From the NCBI GenBank assembly GCA_041746735.1, contig JBGTGP010000018.1, forward strand, positions 62,001 to 126,000: a stretch of DNA of 64,000 bases, read 5' to 3'. Under the pieces are notes generated by a model. It made no database searches and had not been told where the DNA came from. It saw nothing but the letters and a program-made list of their open reading frames with translations. Positions 56,117-64,000 of the stretch are shown one piece after another. Within the stretch, counting starts at the first letter, position 1. Every line of letters starts with the position of its first letter. The DNA is from Opimibacter sp041746735. Lineage in GTDB: Bacteria > Bacteroidota > Bacteroidia > Chitinophagales > Saprospiraceae. Both the position numbers and the translations under genes were made by a program.

Positions 56117-56471
56117 CCCGGTACAGGTCTTCACGGACCTTTTTAGGTAACCCCTCCAAAACCAGGTTGTACGAATGATCCAGCAACTCGTATAAAAGTT
56201 CCTCCCTCAACCCTTGCTCGAAGTACACTGTATTCCAGTGCTTCTTATTCATGTGCCAACCGGGAATAATAGTTCCGGGATACGTCTCCCGGAGTTCGAT
56301 GGCCCTTTCAGGGTCACATTTGAGATTGACGCTAAAGACATCACTGTCCAAACCCGTCAGGGCAAAAGCCTTGCCCATCACCTTATAGACCAAGGTATCC
56401 GGGCCAAAGGGCATGGTCTCTTCCACGCCTTTGCGTTGCAAACAGTATTGTCGAAATGTTTCGATATTCAT
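56109..56471 (-). CDS. MmcQ/YjbR family protein
   Basis: 120 residues. Family pattern: YCLQRKGVEETMPFGPDTLV, VMGKAFALTG, NLKCDPERAIELRETY, GWHMNKKHWNTVYFEQ. YjbR proteins have a CyaY-like fold and may bind DNA; no exact function is established. Middle gene of a three-gene minus-strand unit. Confidence 0.9.
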   Translation of the reverse strand: MNIETFRQYCLQRKGVEETMPFGPDTLVYKVMGKAFALTGLDSDVFSVNLKCDPERAIELRETYPGTIIPGWHMNKKHWNTVYFEQGLREELLYELLDHSYNLVLEGLPKKVREDLYRDE

Positions 56472-56473
56472 GA

Positions 56474-56791
56474 CTACATCAACCCGAAAATCTTGGCATA
56501 ACGTAGCATCTCTCCCTGATTGCTGATCTTCACTTTGCCAGTCAGGATGGCCATCATCGGATTGAGAGCACCGGTCGCCAATTGTACAAAATCCTCTCCC
56601 TTCGCCCGCACCACACAGGCAGGCTCACCGTTCAATCCATCACTGACGATGACTTTCTGATCCTCCACCTGGATGGTAAACTGACCTCCTGTCTCACCCT
56701 CCAGGTCAAAATGAAAAACAGTTTTCAATCCGTCAATAGCTGAGGGCGACACCTTTTCCGGGAGTGCGTATAAAAAATCTCTTGCATTCAT
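56474..56791 (-). CDS. SCP2 sterol-binding-like domain protein
   Basis: 105 residues covering one SCP2 domain: VFHFDLEGETGGQFTIQVED and GALNPMMAILTGKVKISNQG, the usual ligand-pocket and K-containing end. Probably binds lipids or acyl chains. Two bases separate it from the YjbR gene, so the unit is SCP2-YjbR-oxidoreductase. Confidence 0.9.
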   Translation of the reverse strand: MNARDFLYALPEKVSPSAIDGLKTVFHFDLEGETGGQFTIQVEDQKVIVSDGLNGEPACVVRAKGEDFVQLATGALNPMMAILTGKVKISNQGEMLRYAKIFGLM

Positions 56792-56892
56792 CGTCTGACA
56801 TTTTTGATATTATTGCCTTTTCACAATCAGGTAACCGGGTTCAAAACTAATCGCAAAAACGAAATTCAACCTGCGATAGTACTTTTACCCCC

Positions 56893-57831
56893 ATGATCCA
56901 GCGTACGCTTCGTATTGTTTTTATGGGAACACCTGCGTTTGCAGTGCCAACCCTTCAATACCTGCTCGATGCCAGTTATCCGGTCACCGGCGTGGTCACC
57001 GCTCCGGATAAACCAGGTGGACGCGGGATGAAGCAAATGATATCCTCTCCGGTCAAACAATTTACTCTCACTCAAGGCTTGCCTATTCTGCAACCGGTTA
57101 ACCTGAAGTCTAAAACATTCATCCAGGAGCTTCAACTCCTCCGTGCAGACGTTCAGATTGTGGTGGCTTTTCGGATGCTGCCGGAAATGGTCTGGGCCAT
57201 GCCGCCTCAGGGGACTATAAATCTTCACGGCTCTTTGTTGCCTGCCTATCGGGGAGCGGCTCCTATTCAATGGGCCATTGTCCGCGGTGAAAAGGTAACG
57301 GGGCTCACCACTTTTTTTCTCCAACATGCCATTGATACGGGCAAAATTTTGTTGCAAGTCCAGGTCCCGATCATTGCAGAAGATGATGCAGGTTCATTGC
57401 ATGACCGTATGATGATCACAGGTGCAGGTCTCGTACTGGCGACGCTGGATCAGATGACCACGGGTCAGCTGAATCCTCAGGAGCAGGATGAATCGAAAAC
57501 GAGCCATGCTCCAAAGATTTTTCATGCTGATGCCCGGATAGATTGGGTCAAGCCGGCCGAGACTATTCTCAACCTTATCAGAGGCATGTCCCCTTACCCG
57601 GGAGCCTGGACCCTATTGGATGACATGGAATTGAAAATCTGGCGCGCCACGTCACATGCCATTACATCGAGTGACAAACCCGGCACTATGAGGAAAGAGG
57701 GAAAAAAACTGATCGTCAGCACACAAGGCCAGGACCTCGAAATCCTAACTCTACAATTAAGTGGGAAGAAAAAGATGGATGCAGGATCGTTTCTGAACGG
57801 CTACGCAATCAGAAATTGGTCTTTGACATAA
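56893..57831 (+). CDS. fmt: Methionyl-tRNA formyltransferase
   Basis: Formylates initiator Met-tRNA using 10-formyl-THF. 312 residues. N-terminal FMGTPAFAVPTLQYL, VVTAPDKPGGRG, the active-site loop INLHGSLLPAYRGAAPIQWA, TTFFLQHAIDTGKIL, then the C-terminal OB-like domain starting at the linker RIDWVKPAETILNLIRGMSP. The ATG at 56893 is the first in frame. Gene ends overlap tail-to-tail with the small gene at 57809. Confidence 0.96.
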   Translation: MIQRTLRIVFMGTPAFAVPTLQYLLDASYPVTGVVTAPDKPGGRGMKQMISSPVKQFTLTQGLPILQPVNLKSKTFIQELQLLRADVQIVVAFRMLPEMVWAMPPQGTINLHGSLLPAYRGAAPIQWAIVRGEKVTGLTTFFLQHAIDTGKILLQVQVPIIAEDDAGSLHDRMMITGAGLVLATLDQMTTGQLNPQEQDESKTSHAPKIFHADARIDWVKPAETILNLIRGMSPYPGAWTLLDDMELKIWRATSHAITSSDKPGTMRKEGKKLIVSTQGQDLEILTLQLSGKKKMDAGSFLNGYAIRNWSLT

Positions 57832-58042
57832 ACTCAAATGCTTTACGCACGATCCGCTTGATGAGCTCTACATCGGGAAGCACCTCCGGATTCTCCGGAA
57901 TCATTTCCTCCACATAGATATTCTCCGGTACCGAAGTATTGCTGAAGGTAATGGAATTAATATAGGTAAAGCAAGCCAGACTCAGGCAAAACAGGGTTAT
58001 AAGCCCTGCGAGTTTCACTGTATTATTTTTTACTCTGACCAT
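57809..58042 (-). CDS. Small exported or membrane protein, hypothetical (77 residues)
   Basis: Starts MVRVKNNTVKLAGLITLFCL with one hydrophobic segment (about 10-30) and an acidic, helical C-terminus (ENPEVLPDVELIKRIVRKAF). Convergent with fmt, overlapping by 23 bases. No family recognised; a real gene is plausible because of the good signal-like N-terminus. Minus-strand TATATTTG at 58105-58112 resembles a -7 box about 65 bases upstream. Confidence 0.5.
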   Translation of the reverse strand: MVRVKNNTVKLAGLITLFCLSLACFTYINSITFSNTSVPENIYVEEMIPENPEVLPDVELIKRIVRKAFEFMSKTNF

Positions 58043-58197
58043 TATGTTAACAAAACGTTTCGGAGGGTAGTAAGTTACACCTGCCGGGAACTTTTTTTCA
58101 ATGACAAATATACACCTGTCTGATCCAACTTATATCACTTTAAAACTTCTTTAACCATATTTAACGCTGATGAACAGGCTATACCTGGTTGCTGGAG

Positions 58198-59754
58198 CTA
58201 AACTGAACGATTACCAGAAAGATGTTCCCCGGCAGAAAAGGTTGCATGGGAATTGAATATTTTTTGGGAAACGGGGTGCGTAGGCCGGCTGATCACGTCT
58301 CGGGCAGGTCCTTTTTCGACCACATGCCCTTCAGCCATCACCAGGACCTCGTCGGCCAGTTGGCGAATGATATGCTTGTCATGGGTGATAAAAATGAGGG
58401 CCATGTTGAAGGTATCCATCAGGGATCTGAGCAACTGTAAAAAAGCATCTCTATTCAAAGGATCCAGGGAGGAGGTAGACTCATCACAAATCAAAACCTC
58501 TGGCCGGAGAATCAATGCCCGTGCGATACTGACTCTCAAACATTCTCCCCCTGAAAGCTGGCCTGCCCGGCGGTCCAGCACGGCATCAGAAAGTCCCACG
58601 GAGGCCAAAGCCGAGTGCATATCAGAGCCGCCGTCTTTTTTCATTTCTCTGGATATACCTTCAGCTTCACGAAGCAATATCCTGATCGTCAATTCCGGAT
58701 GCAAAGAGCCACGTCCGTCCTGCATGACGAGTTGAACTCGGGTCCTGAGCCGGGAGAGGTCACCTTTACGGAGATAATCAACTTCCTGTCCATCCAGTAT
58801 CAGACGACCTTCTGAAGGCTGCAGCAAACCAACCAATAAACGGGTTAAAGTTGATTTACCACTACCTGATTCCCCTACTATACCCAGACAATGACCTTGC
58901 CGAAGTTCAAAATCAAGCGGACCTATGACAGCACCAGCTTTCTGGAACAGACCACCGAATTGATGCCTGTACATCAATCCCACTCCCTGGAGCCTGATTG
59001 GACTATCTGGATATACCCTGCGCTCGTCCGGTATATGAGTGTTATCAGAAAAAGCAGATCTCTCCTCAAGACTCACCTCACGGTCAGCTAACAGGCGCAC
59101 AACATCTTCTTCATGCGTGATGCAAAGGATCGCCATTCTGTATCGTTGACGGAGCATGGAAAACACGGCAAGTAGTTCTGCCTGGTTGATCTTGTCAATA
59201 GCCGACGTAGGTTCATCCGCGATCAGGAGCAATGGTTCCATGACCAGGGACATTGCAATCTGGCAGCGTTGAAGCTGGCCACCGGAAAGCTGGTGTGGAT
59301 ACGAAGTCCAGAGTCTGTCAATATCATGAAGGCCTACCTCTTCCATCCGTTGACGAAGATTATGGGTTGCTGAAGATGGATCCAACGTTGTACGCTCACG
59401 AATGACCAACATCATTTGAGCCCCAACACGCAAAACAGGATCGAACGCCCCGAAGACATCCTGTTGTATATAACCGATGCGGGCGCCACGCAGGGATTTC
59501 CAGTGCAGCCTATCCTCGCCAAAAGTTATTGGTGGTAGTTCGGAAGAAGACCAGGTCATCTGGCCGGAATCCATCTTGATCCCAGACGGCAAGAGATCCA
59601 GAATAGCCAGGGCGATGGAGGTTTTACCACTACCGGACTTTCCCGTCAGGGCCACTATCTCACCCGGTACTATCTGAAATGACAAATCCTGCACGATCGG
59701 GCCCAGCAAGGATGATAATGTCAAATGATCGACCTGTAAGAGAGGTATAGGCAT
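58198..59754 (-). CDS. Fused two-domain ABC ATPase of the oligopeptide/dipeptide type
   Basis: 518 residues with two complete ABC modules. Module 1: Walker A ALTGKSGSGKTSIA, signature HQLSGGQLQRCQ, Walker B LLLIADEPTSAID. Module 2: GIVGESGSGKSTLT, QLSGGECLRVSIA, VLICDESTSSLDP. It resembles a DppD-DppF fusion. The matching permease and substrate-binding genes are not adjacent. Its stop codon lies inside a partial REP-like palindrome (58188-58204), and a strong hairpin lies 8 bases before its start codon. Confidence 0.9.
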   Translation of the reverse strand: MPIPLLQVDHLTLSSLLGPIVQDLSFQIVPGEIVALTGKSGSGKTSIALAILDLLPSGIKMDSGQMTWSSSELPPITFGEDRLHWKSLRGARIGYIQQDVFGAFDPVLRVGAQMMLVIRERTTLDPSSATHNLRQRMEEVGLHDIDRLWTSYPHQLSGGQLQRCQIAMSLVMEPLLLIADEPTSAIDKINQAELLAVFSMLRQRYRMAILCITHEEDVVRLLADREVSLEERSAFSDNTHIPDERRVYPDSPIRLQGVGLMYRHQFGGLFQKAGAVIGPLDFELRQGHCLGIVGESGSGKSTLTRLLVGLLQPSEGRLILDGQEVDYLRKGDLSRLRTRVQLVMQDGRGSLHPELTIRILLREAEGISREMKKDGGSDMHSALASVGLSDAVLDRRAGQLSGGECLRVSIARALILRPEVLICDESTSSLDPLNRDAFLQLLRSLMDTFNMALIFITHDKHIIRQLADEVLVMAEGHVVEKGPARDVISRPTHPVSQKIFNSHATFSAGEHLSGNRSV

Positions 59755-59762
59755 ATCGTAAA

Positions 59763-59798
59763 AATAGATTTGCCGGACGACGCCGGCAAATCTATTTC
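59763..59798 (-). terminator. Perfect hairpin between SPOR gene and ABC ATPase
   Basis: Fifteen-base perfect arms AAATAGATTTGCCGG and CCGGCAAATCTATTT with a 6-base loop. On the minus strand it ends in TTTTT, so it should terminate the SPOR transcript. It also lies 8 bases before the ABC start codon, which could leave that gene with a very short leader or an attenuator. Confidence 0.75.
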
Positions 59799-59861
59799 AT
59801 GGCATTACAATGTGATATAGAAAAAAACCAGAATTCAGTTCATGCATTATTATGCTCGTGA

Positions 59862-60908
59862 TCAATATTCTGTCTCCAGTACCCCGTCACGGTCCACGAC
59901 CACTTTAGCATCTGTATACCCTTTTGCAATTACTGCATCCCGCACCCGCTCGGCATCCCTGGCCGTCTTAAATCCGCCGATCAGCATGATGGTCCAGTCT
60001 CCTTTCCGATAAGATTCCAGTGGGCCGTACTTGTCGATGTCTTTGGTATTAAATCCACCTGGTTTCAAATACGATGCCAGTCGGACTTTATACTCCACTT
60101 TACTGTTTGGAGCAGCTAGTACATCAGACGCTACTGATGGGGGCGCCGCGGAAGTCAATGGACGCTCGTATTCGGTACGTTCCTTTGGTGTGGCCGGATT
60201 AAACGGAATATGGTTTTCTATGCCACGCTGCACGACAATAAAAGCGTCCTTCTTGCCTTTGGCTTTGACCTCCAGGAGCACCTGCTTTGCCTGTTCCTGT
60301 GTATGATAGGGTCCTATTCTGACTTTGTACAGTCCATTTTCCGAATGGATGAATACGGGGCCTATGTCCTCCCATGAACGGAGCGATGATTTGTCTGTAA
60401 TGGGCCTGGAGGTGGCGGACAACTGTACAGCGAACTCAACCCCCTGACCTTCATCAGCTGATTTCTGGATCGCTTCAGGTTCTTGTTTGACATAAACTTT
60501 GACCAGATCAGCTTCCTTCTCTGGCATGGGTGTACCCGGGTCCTCATGAAGGACTGCTCCCTCCGATTTGGGGAGGTAAAAATCATACTCGGCGACAGGC
60601 TTATCTGCCTGGGTCAACCGGACATTCATAGTACTGTACCCATCTGCCTTAATCACATAGAATGTGGTGACAGATGACGGTACTTTGAGTGTCAACTGGC
60701 CCTGTTTATTAGTTTTTCCATATGATTTACCTGAGGTATCGAATACCCCGGCACCCGGAAGTATTGACCGCGTGGTATAGTCAAAGACGGATATCCGGGC
60801 TTCATGCTGTCCCTGAGATTTGTTAAAGCGTTCCTTGCCTTGGGCATACAAAGGTATACTCATGGACAGAGTGGCAAACGCCAGGAGAATGAGGTGTAGT
60901 TTCTTCAT
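59862..60908 (-). CDS. Exported SPOR-domain protein
   Basis: 348 residues. Signal peptide LILLAFATLSMSIPLYAQ, then a carboxypeptidase-regulatory-like beta domain (about 38-112, ARISVFDYTTRSILPGAGVF), a linker, and two SPOR-type units: one near 160-230 (FAVQLSATSRPI, YKVRIGPYHTQEQAKQVLLE) and one near 270-345 (YKVRLASYLKPGGFNTKDID, IMLIGGFKTARDAERVRDAV). SPOR domains bind denuded peptidoglycan at division sites, so it is probably an envelope protein connected with cell-wall remodelling. Confidence 0.85.
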   Translation of the reverse strand: MKKLHLILLAFATLSMSIPLYAQGKERFNKSQGQHEARISVFDYTTRSILPGAGVFDTSGKSYGKTNKQGQLTLKVPSSVTTFYVIKADGYSTMNVRLTQADKPVAEYDFYLPKSEGAVLHEDPGTPMPEKEADLVKVYVKQEPEAIQKSADEGQGVEFAVQLSATSRPITDKSSLRSWEDIGPVFIHSENGLYKVRIGPYHTQEQAKQVLLEVKAKGKKDAFIVVQRGIENHIPFNPATPKERTEYERPLTSAAPPSVASDVLAAPNSKVEYKVRLASYLKPGGFNTKDIDKYGPLESYRKGDWTIMLIGGFKTARDAERVRDAVIAKGYTDAKVVVDRDGVLETEY

Positions 60909-61161
60909 TTGACCTAAATATTAAGCTTAAATCTTATGTAAAGATAAGTATTTTTCAAATTAATACATATAATCAAAAAAAATAATATAAAAAATTTACC
61001 CCTCATTGTCATTGCCTTCTGACAGGTCCTGACCTCCGCGTGGCAGTATTTCAAATGTGCTCTGGCGGACACTCTGGCAGAAAACTGGCGCAGAGTATCG
61101 GAGAGTTTCTATTTTTATCTCTTCATCCTTTAACATCAAACGCTCTCTCAGCAACTTATCT

Positions 61162-64000
61162 ATGCGATTAGGACCCGTATTTACGCTCACAGTTTCTCTT
61201 CTGCTGGCTGCTCTTTCACTATCCGGTCAAAGACTGGATCATCGTCTGGGCTTTATTATGGTTCAGTTAGAACCGGACTACCCGCTTGACCGCCTGTTGG
61301 CCGAACAATCCAACCGGGCCCATGGAATACTGAAACTGGACCGTGTGCTTTCGAATCGGTTGGGTATCTATCTGCTTCGTTTTGATCATACTACGATGCA
61401 CGAGCGTAATCTGCTTCAGCAATTCAGGTCCGATCGGCATGTAATGAAGGCTCAATTTGATCACGTGCTGAAATGGCGCGCCACACCTGATGATCCCATG
61501 TACGATATGCAATGGCAATGGCGCAACCTCGGCCAGACTGGAGGAGTAGTCGGGGCTGATGTCAATGCGGAGACCGCCTGGAATTATACGACAGGAGGGG
61601 TGACGGCCGCAGGCGATACCATCGTAGTGGCGATCATCGACAGTGGTCTGGATTTTAATCATGAAGATATAGTTGGTAATGTCTGGATCAATCATGGTGA
61701 AATAGATGGCAATAACATCGATGACGATGGCAATGGATATGTAGATGATATCTATGGCTGGAATACCGATGATGACACACCGGATGTCTTTGGTACGGGC
61801 CATGGTCTGCAGGTGGCGGGTATGGTGGGCGCCAACGGCAATAACGGAAGAGGTATCACAGGGATCAACTGGAAGGTAAAACTCATGACCATCATCGGTG
61901 GTCCATCCGAATCATCTGCAATAGCTTCCTATGCCTATGCCCTGGAGCAACGCATTCTTTATAATGAATCCAATGGTGAAAAAGGGGCCTTTGTCGTCGC
62001 GACCAATAGTTCATGGGGCACTGATTTCGGTCAACCGGAGGACGCGCCACTTTGGTGTGGTTTTTATGATATTCTGGGTGCCCATGGTATCCTAAGTGCA
62101 GCCGCTACTGCTAATCTAAACATCGATATTGATGTTATTGGTGATCTTCCAACTGCCTGTCCCAGTATGTATCTGCTGAGTGTTACCGCACTCAACCACG
62201 CAAATAACCGGACGTTTACAGCCTTTGGGCGGATACATGTTGATTTTGCTGCACCTGGCGAAAACGTTTTTACAACCCGGCGCAATAATCAATATACCAC
62301 TACCAGTGGCACTTCTTTTGCTTCACCAATCGCTGCAGGGCTTGTAGCACTTTTATATGCAGCTCCATGTCCGGGATTTGGCGAACTCATTCACACACAG
62401 CCAGCTGCTGCTGCATTGTATGTTCGGGACCTGATATTTAACGGTGTGCAACCAATCGCTTCCCTTCAAAATTTTACCCGGTTTGGTGGAGGACTCAATG
62501 CTGGCAATAGTATGGAACTAATGATGGCACAATGCTCGGATTGTCCGGTTCCATTTGCTGTGGATGCCAATATCCTTTCCGACCAGGATGTGCTGGTCAC
62601 CTGGGCCTCTCTTGCTGAGCCTGACTCACTCTATGTCCGATATCGGCCACTTGGAGGTGATCCGTGGGATACCTTGCACAATGTAACACAACCTCTACTG
62701 CTCAGTGGCCTTACAGGATGTACGGAGTATGAGATTGAGTTCGAAGCATTCTGTGCAGATACGGGTACAGGCTTCATCGTCCATCATGTATTCCGGACGG
62801 ATGGATGCTGTGATCTGCCTTCAGGCATTTCTGCATTTCCCGGTGAAACACAAGCCAGTGTATTCTGGAACGATGTCCTCGCTGCCGCTCATTATGTAGT
62901 GCAATGGAGAGCTTCCGGACAACCGGACTGGAATGAACTTACCACGCCTGATGCATCGCTGATCCTGATCGATCTGCTCCCCTGCACGTTTTATGAAGTT
63001 CGGTTGCAGACCAATTGTGATACATCTGAAACCGGATTCAGTGATCTTCTTTCTTTCAGGACGACCGGTTGTGGCAATTGCCTGGATCTTCCATATTGTG
63101 AAGTATCGTCCAATGATGCCACCGAAGAGCATATTGATTCGCTCATCATCGGTCCTCTTGTCAATCATAGTGGACAAAACGGCGGCTATATGCTGTTTGA
63201 AGACTTCCAGCCCAGTTACATAGCAGGGGATACCTATTCACTTTGGATCAGACCTGGATTTGGGACTGGTGAAACATTTGACGAGCAATTCCGAATTTGG
63301 CTCGATGTCAATCAAGATGGGGTTTTTGGGATTGACGAGCTTCTGCTGGATACGATTCTTCGAGAAGAAGATGTCATCCTCACGGGGCAACTCCTTATAC
63401 CTGTGGATGCGCTGGCCGGATCCACCAGGCTCAGGATCAGCATGGCCTATGTCAATCCAAACAATCCAACTGACCAGCCACCTTGCGGCATCCTCCAATT
63501 TGGAGAAATCGAGGACTACTGCATAAACATCATCAAACGTCCGGATGATTGTCCGGAAGTGGATACGGTGCGTTTCGATGCCATTACAGAATCAAGTGCT
63601 TTTGTGTATTGGCCGTCTGCTTTCGGGGCTATCGCCTACACCTATCGCTGGAGAGAAGTGGGGGAAGTTGAATACACCGAACTCGCTACCATCGACACAA
63701 CGGCCAACCTCTCTGATCTTAAAAAATGCACATCATATGAGTTTCAAATCCGCACGGTGTGTACAGCGGACACAACCAGCTATGCCTTCAATTATATCCT
63801 GGAGACTGATTGTGATGTGGCCGTTGAAGAGCCTTCTCCTCTGCTCACTGTTTTCAAGGTGTATCCGAATCCCGCGACGTCTTTTATAGTGTTGCAGATG
63901 GAGTCGCAGGCTACTGGTGATCATCGAATTGCCATCTATGACCTTTACGGCCGACTTATGGCTAATCAGACCCATCATATCGGGTCAGGTTCGCGGACAG
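61162..64000 (+). CDS. Secreted subtilisin-like (S8) protease with fibronectin III, GEVED and T9SS domains (3' end outside)
   Basis: 946 codons visible, frame open to the window edge. Signal peptide (VFTLTVSLLLAALSLSGQ) and a propeptide-like region, then the S8 catalytic domain with Asp160 in VVAIIDSGLDFNHED, His214 in GTGHGLQVAGMVGANG and Ser385 in SGTSFASPIAAGLVAL. After about 470 come FnIII-like domains (LVTWASLAEPDSLYVRYR; EFEAFCADTGTGF), a GEVED domain (FRIWLDVNQDGVFGIDELLL, GILQFGEIEDYCINI), another FnIII-like unit, and the start of a type A sorting tail (VYPNPATSFIVLQMESQ). A probable extracellular protease exported by the T9SS. Start ATG at 61162 begins the signal peptide. Confidence 0.93.
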   Translation, partial: MRLGPVFTLTVSLLLAALSLSGQRLDHRLGFIMVQLEPDYPLDRLLAEQSNRAHGILKLDRVLSNRLGIYLLRFDHTTMHERNLLQQFRSDRHVMKAQFDHVLKWRATPDDPMYDMQWQWRNLGQTGGVVGADVNAETAWNYTTGGVTAAGDTIVVAIIDSGLDFNHEDIVGNVWINHGEIDGNNIDDDGNGYVDDIYGWNTDDDTPDVFGTGHGLQVAGMVGANGNNGRGITGINWKVKLMTIIGGPSESSAIASYAYALEQRILYNESNGEKGAFVVATNSSWGTDFGQPEDAPLWCGFYDILGAHGILSAAATANLNIDIDVIGDLPTACPSMYLLSVTALNHANNRTFTAFGRIHVDFAAPGENVFTTRRNNQYTTTSGTSFASPIAAGLVALLYAAPCPGFGELIHTQPAAAALYVRDLIFNGVQPIASLQNFTRFGGGLNAGNSMELMMAQCSDCPVPFAVDANILSDQDVLVTWASLAEPDSLYVRYRPLGGDPWDTLHNVTQPLLLSGLTGCTEYEIEFEAFCADTGTGFIVHHVFRTDGCCDLPSGISAFPGETQASVFWNDVLAAAHYVVQWRASGQPDWNELTTPDASLILIDLLPCTFYEVRLQTNCDTSETGFSDLLSFRTTGCGNCLDLPYCEVSSNDATEEHIDSLIIGPLVNHSGQNGGYMLFEDFQPSYIAGDTYSLWIRPGFGTGETFDEQFRIWLDVNQDGVFGIDELLLDTILREEDVILTGQLLIPVDALAGSTRLRISMAYVNPNNPTDQPPCGILQFGEIEDYCINIIKRPDDCPEVDTVRFDAITESSAFVYWPSAFGAIAYTYRWREVGEVEYTELATIDTTANLSDLKKCTSYEFQIRTVCTADTTSYAFNYILETDCDVAVEEPSPLLTVFKVYPNPATSFIVLQMESQATGDHRIAIYDLYGRLMANQTHHIGSGSRT

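Noticed and set aside
60996..61190. Short minus-strand frame upstream of the subtilisin
   Set aside because: No family features, overlaps the start of the protease, and the region is better read as its leader.

Overview
The window looks like chromosome of a Bacteroidota bacterium, most likely Saprospiraceae or a near relative. The signs are a PorT-type component of the type IX secretion system (T9SS), several large secreted proteins with C-terminal T9SS sorting domains, surface proteins with SdrD-B, PKD-like and GEVED domains, the menaquinone-type menG next to porT, and the near absence of strong Shine-Dalgarno sequences. Gene density is high. The ends cut two genes: typA on the left and a secreted subtilisin on the right.

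Layout. 1-8.6 kb: typA, tRNA-Arg(UCG), an outer-membrane barrel protein, proline dehydrogenase overlapping the aroE region, then a 1,057-residue TPR protein paired with a second barrel protein. 8.6-9.4 kb: a decayed remnant of a sulfide:quinone oxidoreductase, with a strong inverted repeat at its broken edge. 9.4-16.8 kb: acetoacetyl-CoA synthetase divergent from a biotin carboxylase, a PQQ-type sugar dehydrogenase with PA14 and T9SS domains, a small conserved protein and an XRE/S24 repressor. 16.8-17.5 kb: a G-rich microsatellite followed by a tandem array of about 99-bp units. This array is the most unusual structure here. 17.5-23.6 kb: sufBCDS, a SufE-DUF59 fusion and an Rrf2 regulator, in one tight operon. 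23.6-31.2 kb: two paralogous surface proteins, a secreted endonuclease I and a TonB-like protein. 31.4-43.0 kb: a beta-oxidation pair (fadN-like and thiolase), a MazG-like pyrophosphohydrolase, a TPR protein, gyrA, menG-porT, acpH and ychF.

43.0-48.2 kb is the most fluid part. It holds a second microsatellite, REP-like palindromes, an IS66 transposase remnant and the truncated 3' end of a T9SS-exported protein next to it, among pdhB, ftsX and a TlpA-like thioredoxin. 48.2-64.0 kb: a DUF697/SHOCT protein, a 2,019-residue alpha-2-macroglobulin-like lipoprotein, a DAO-type oxidoreductase, a YjbR protein, an SCP2 protein, fmt, a fused two-domain ABC ATPase, a SPOR protein and the S8 protease.

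How the genes fit together: the suf block is a complete SUF iron-sulfur assembly system with its own likely sensor. The fadN/thiolase pair, acetoacetyl-CoA synthetase and biotin carboxylase point to acyl-CoA and ketone metabolism. PorT, the sugar dehydrogenase, endonuclease and subtilisin represent the T9SS export machinery and its cargo. All functional calls come from reading sequence and recalled family motifs; no database search was run.
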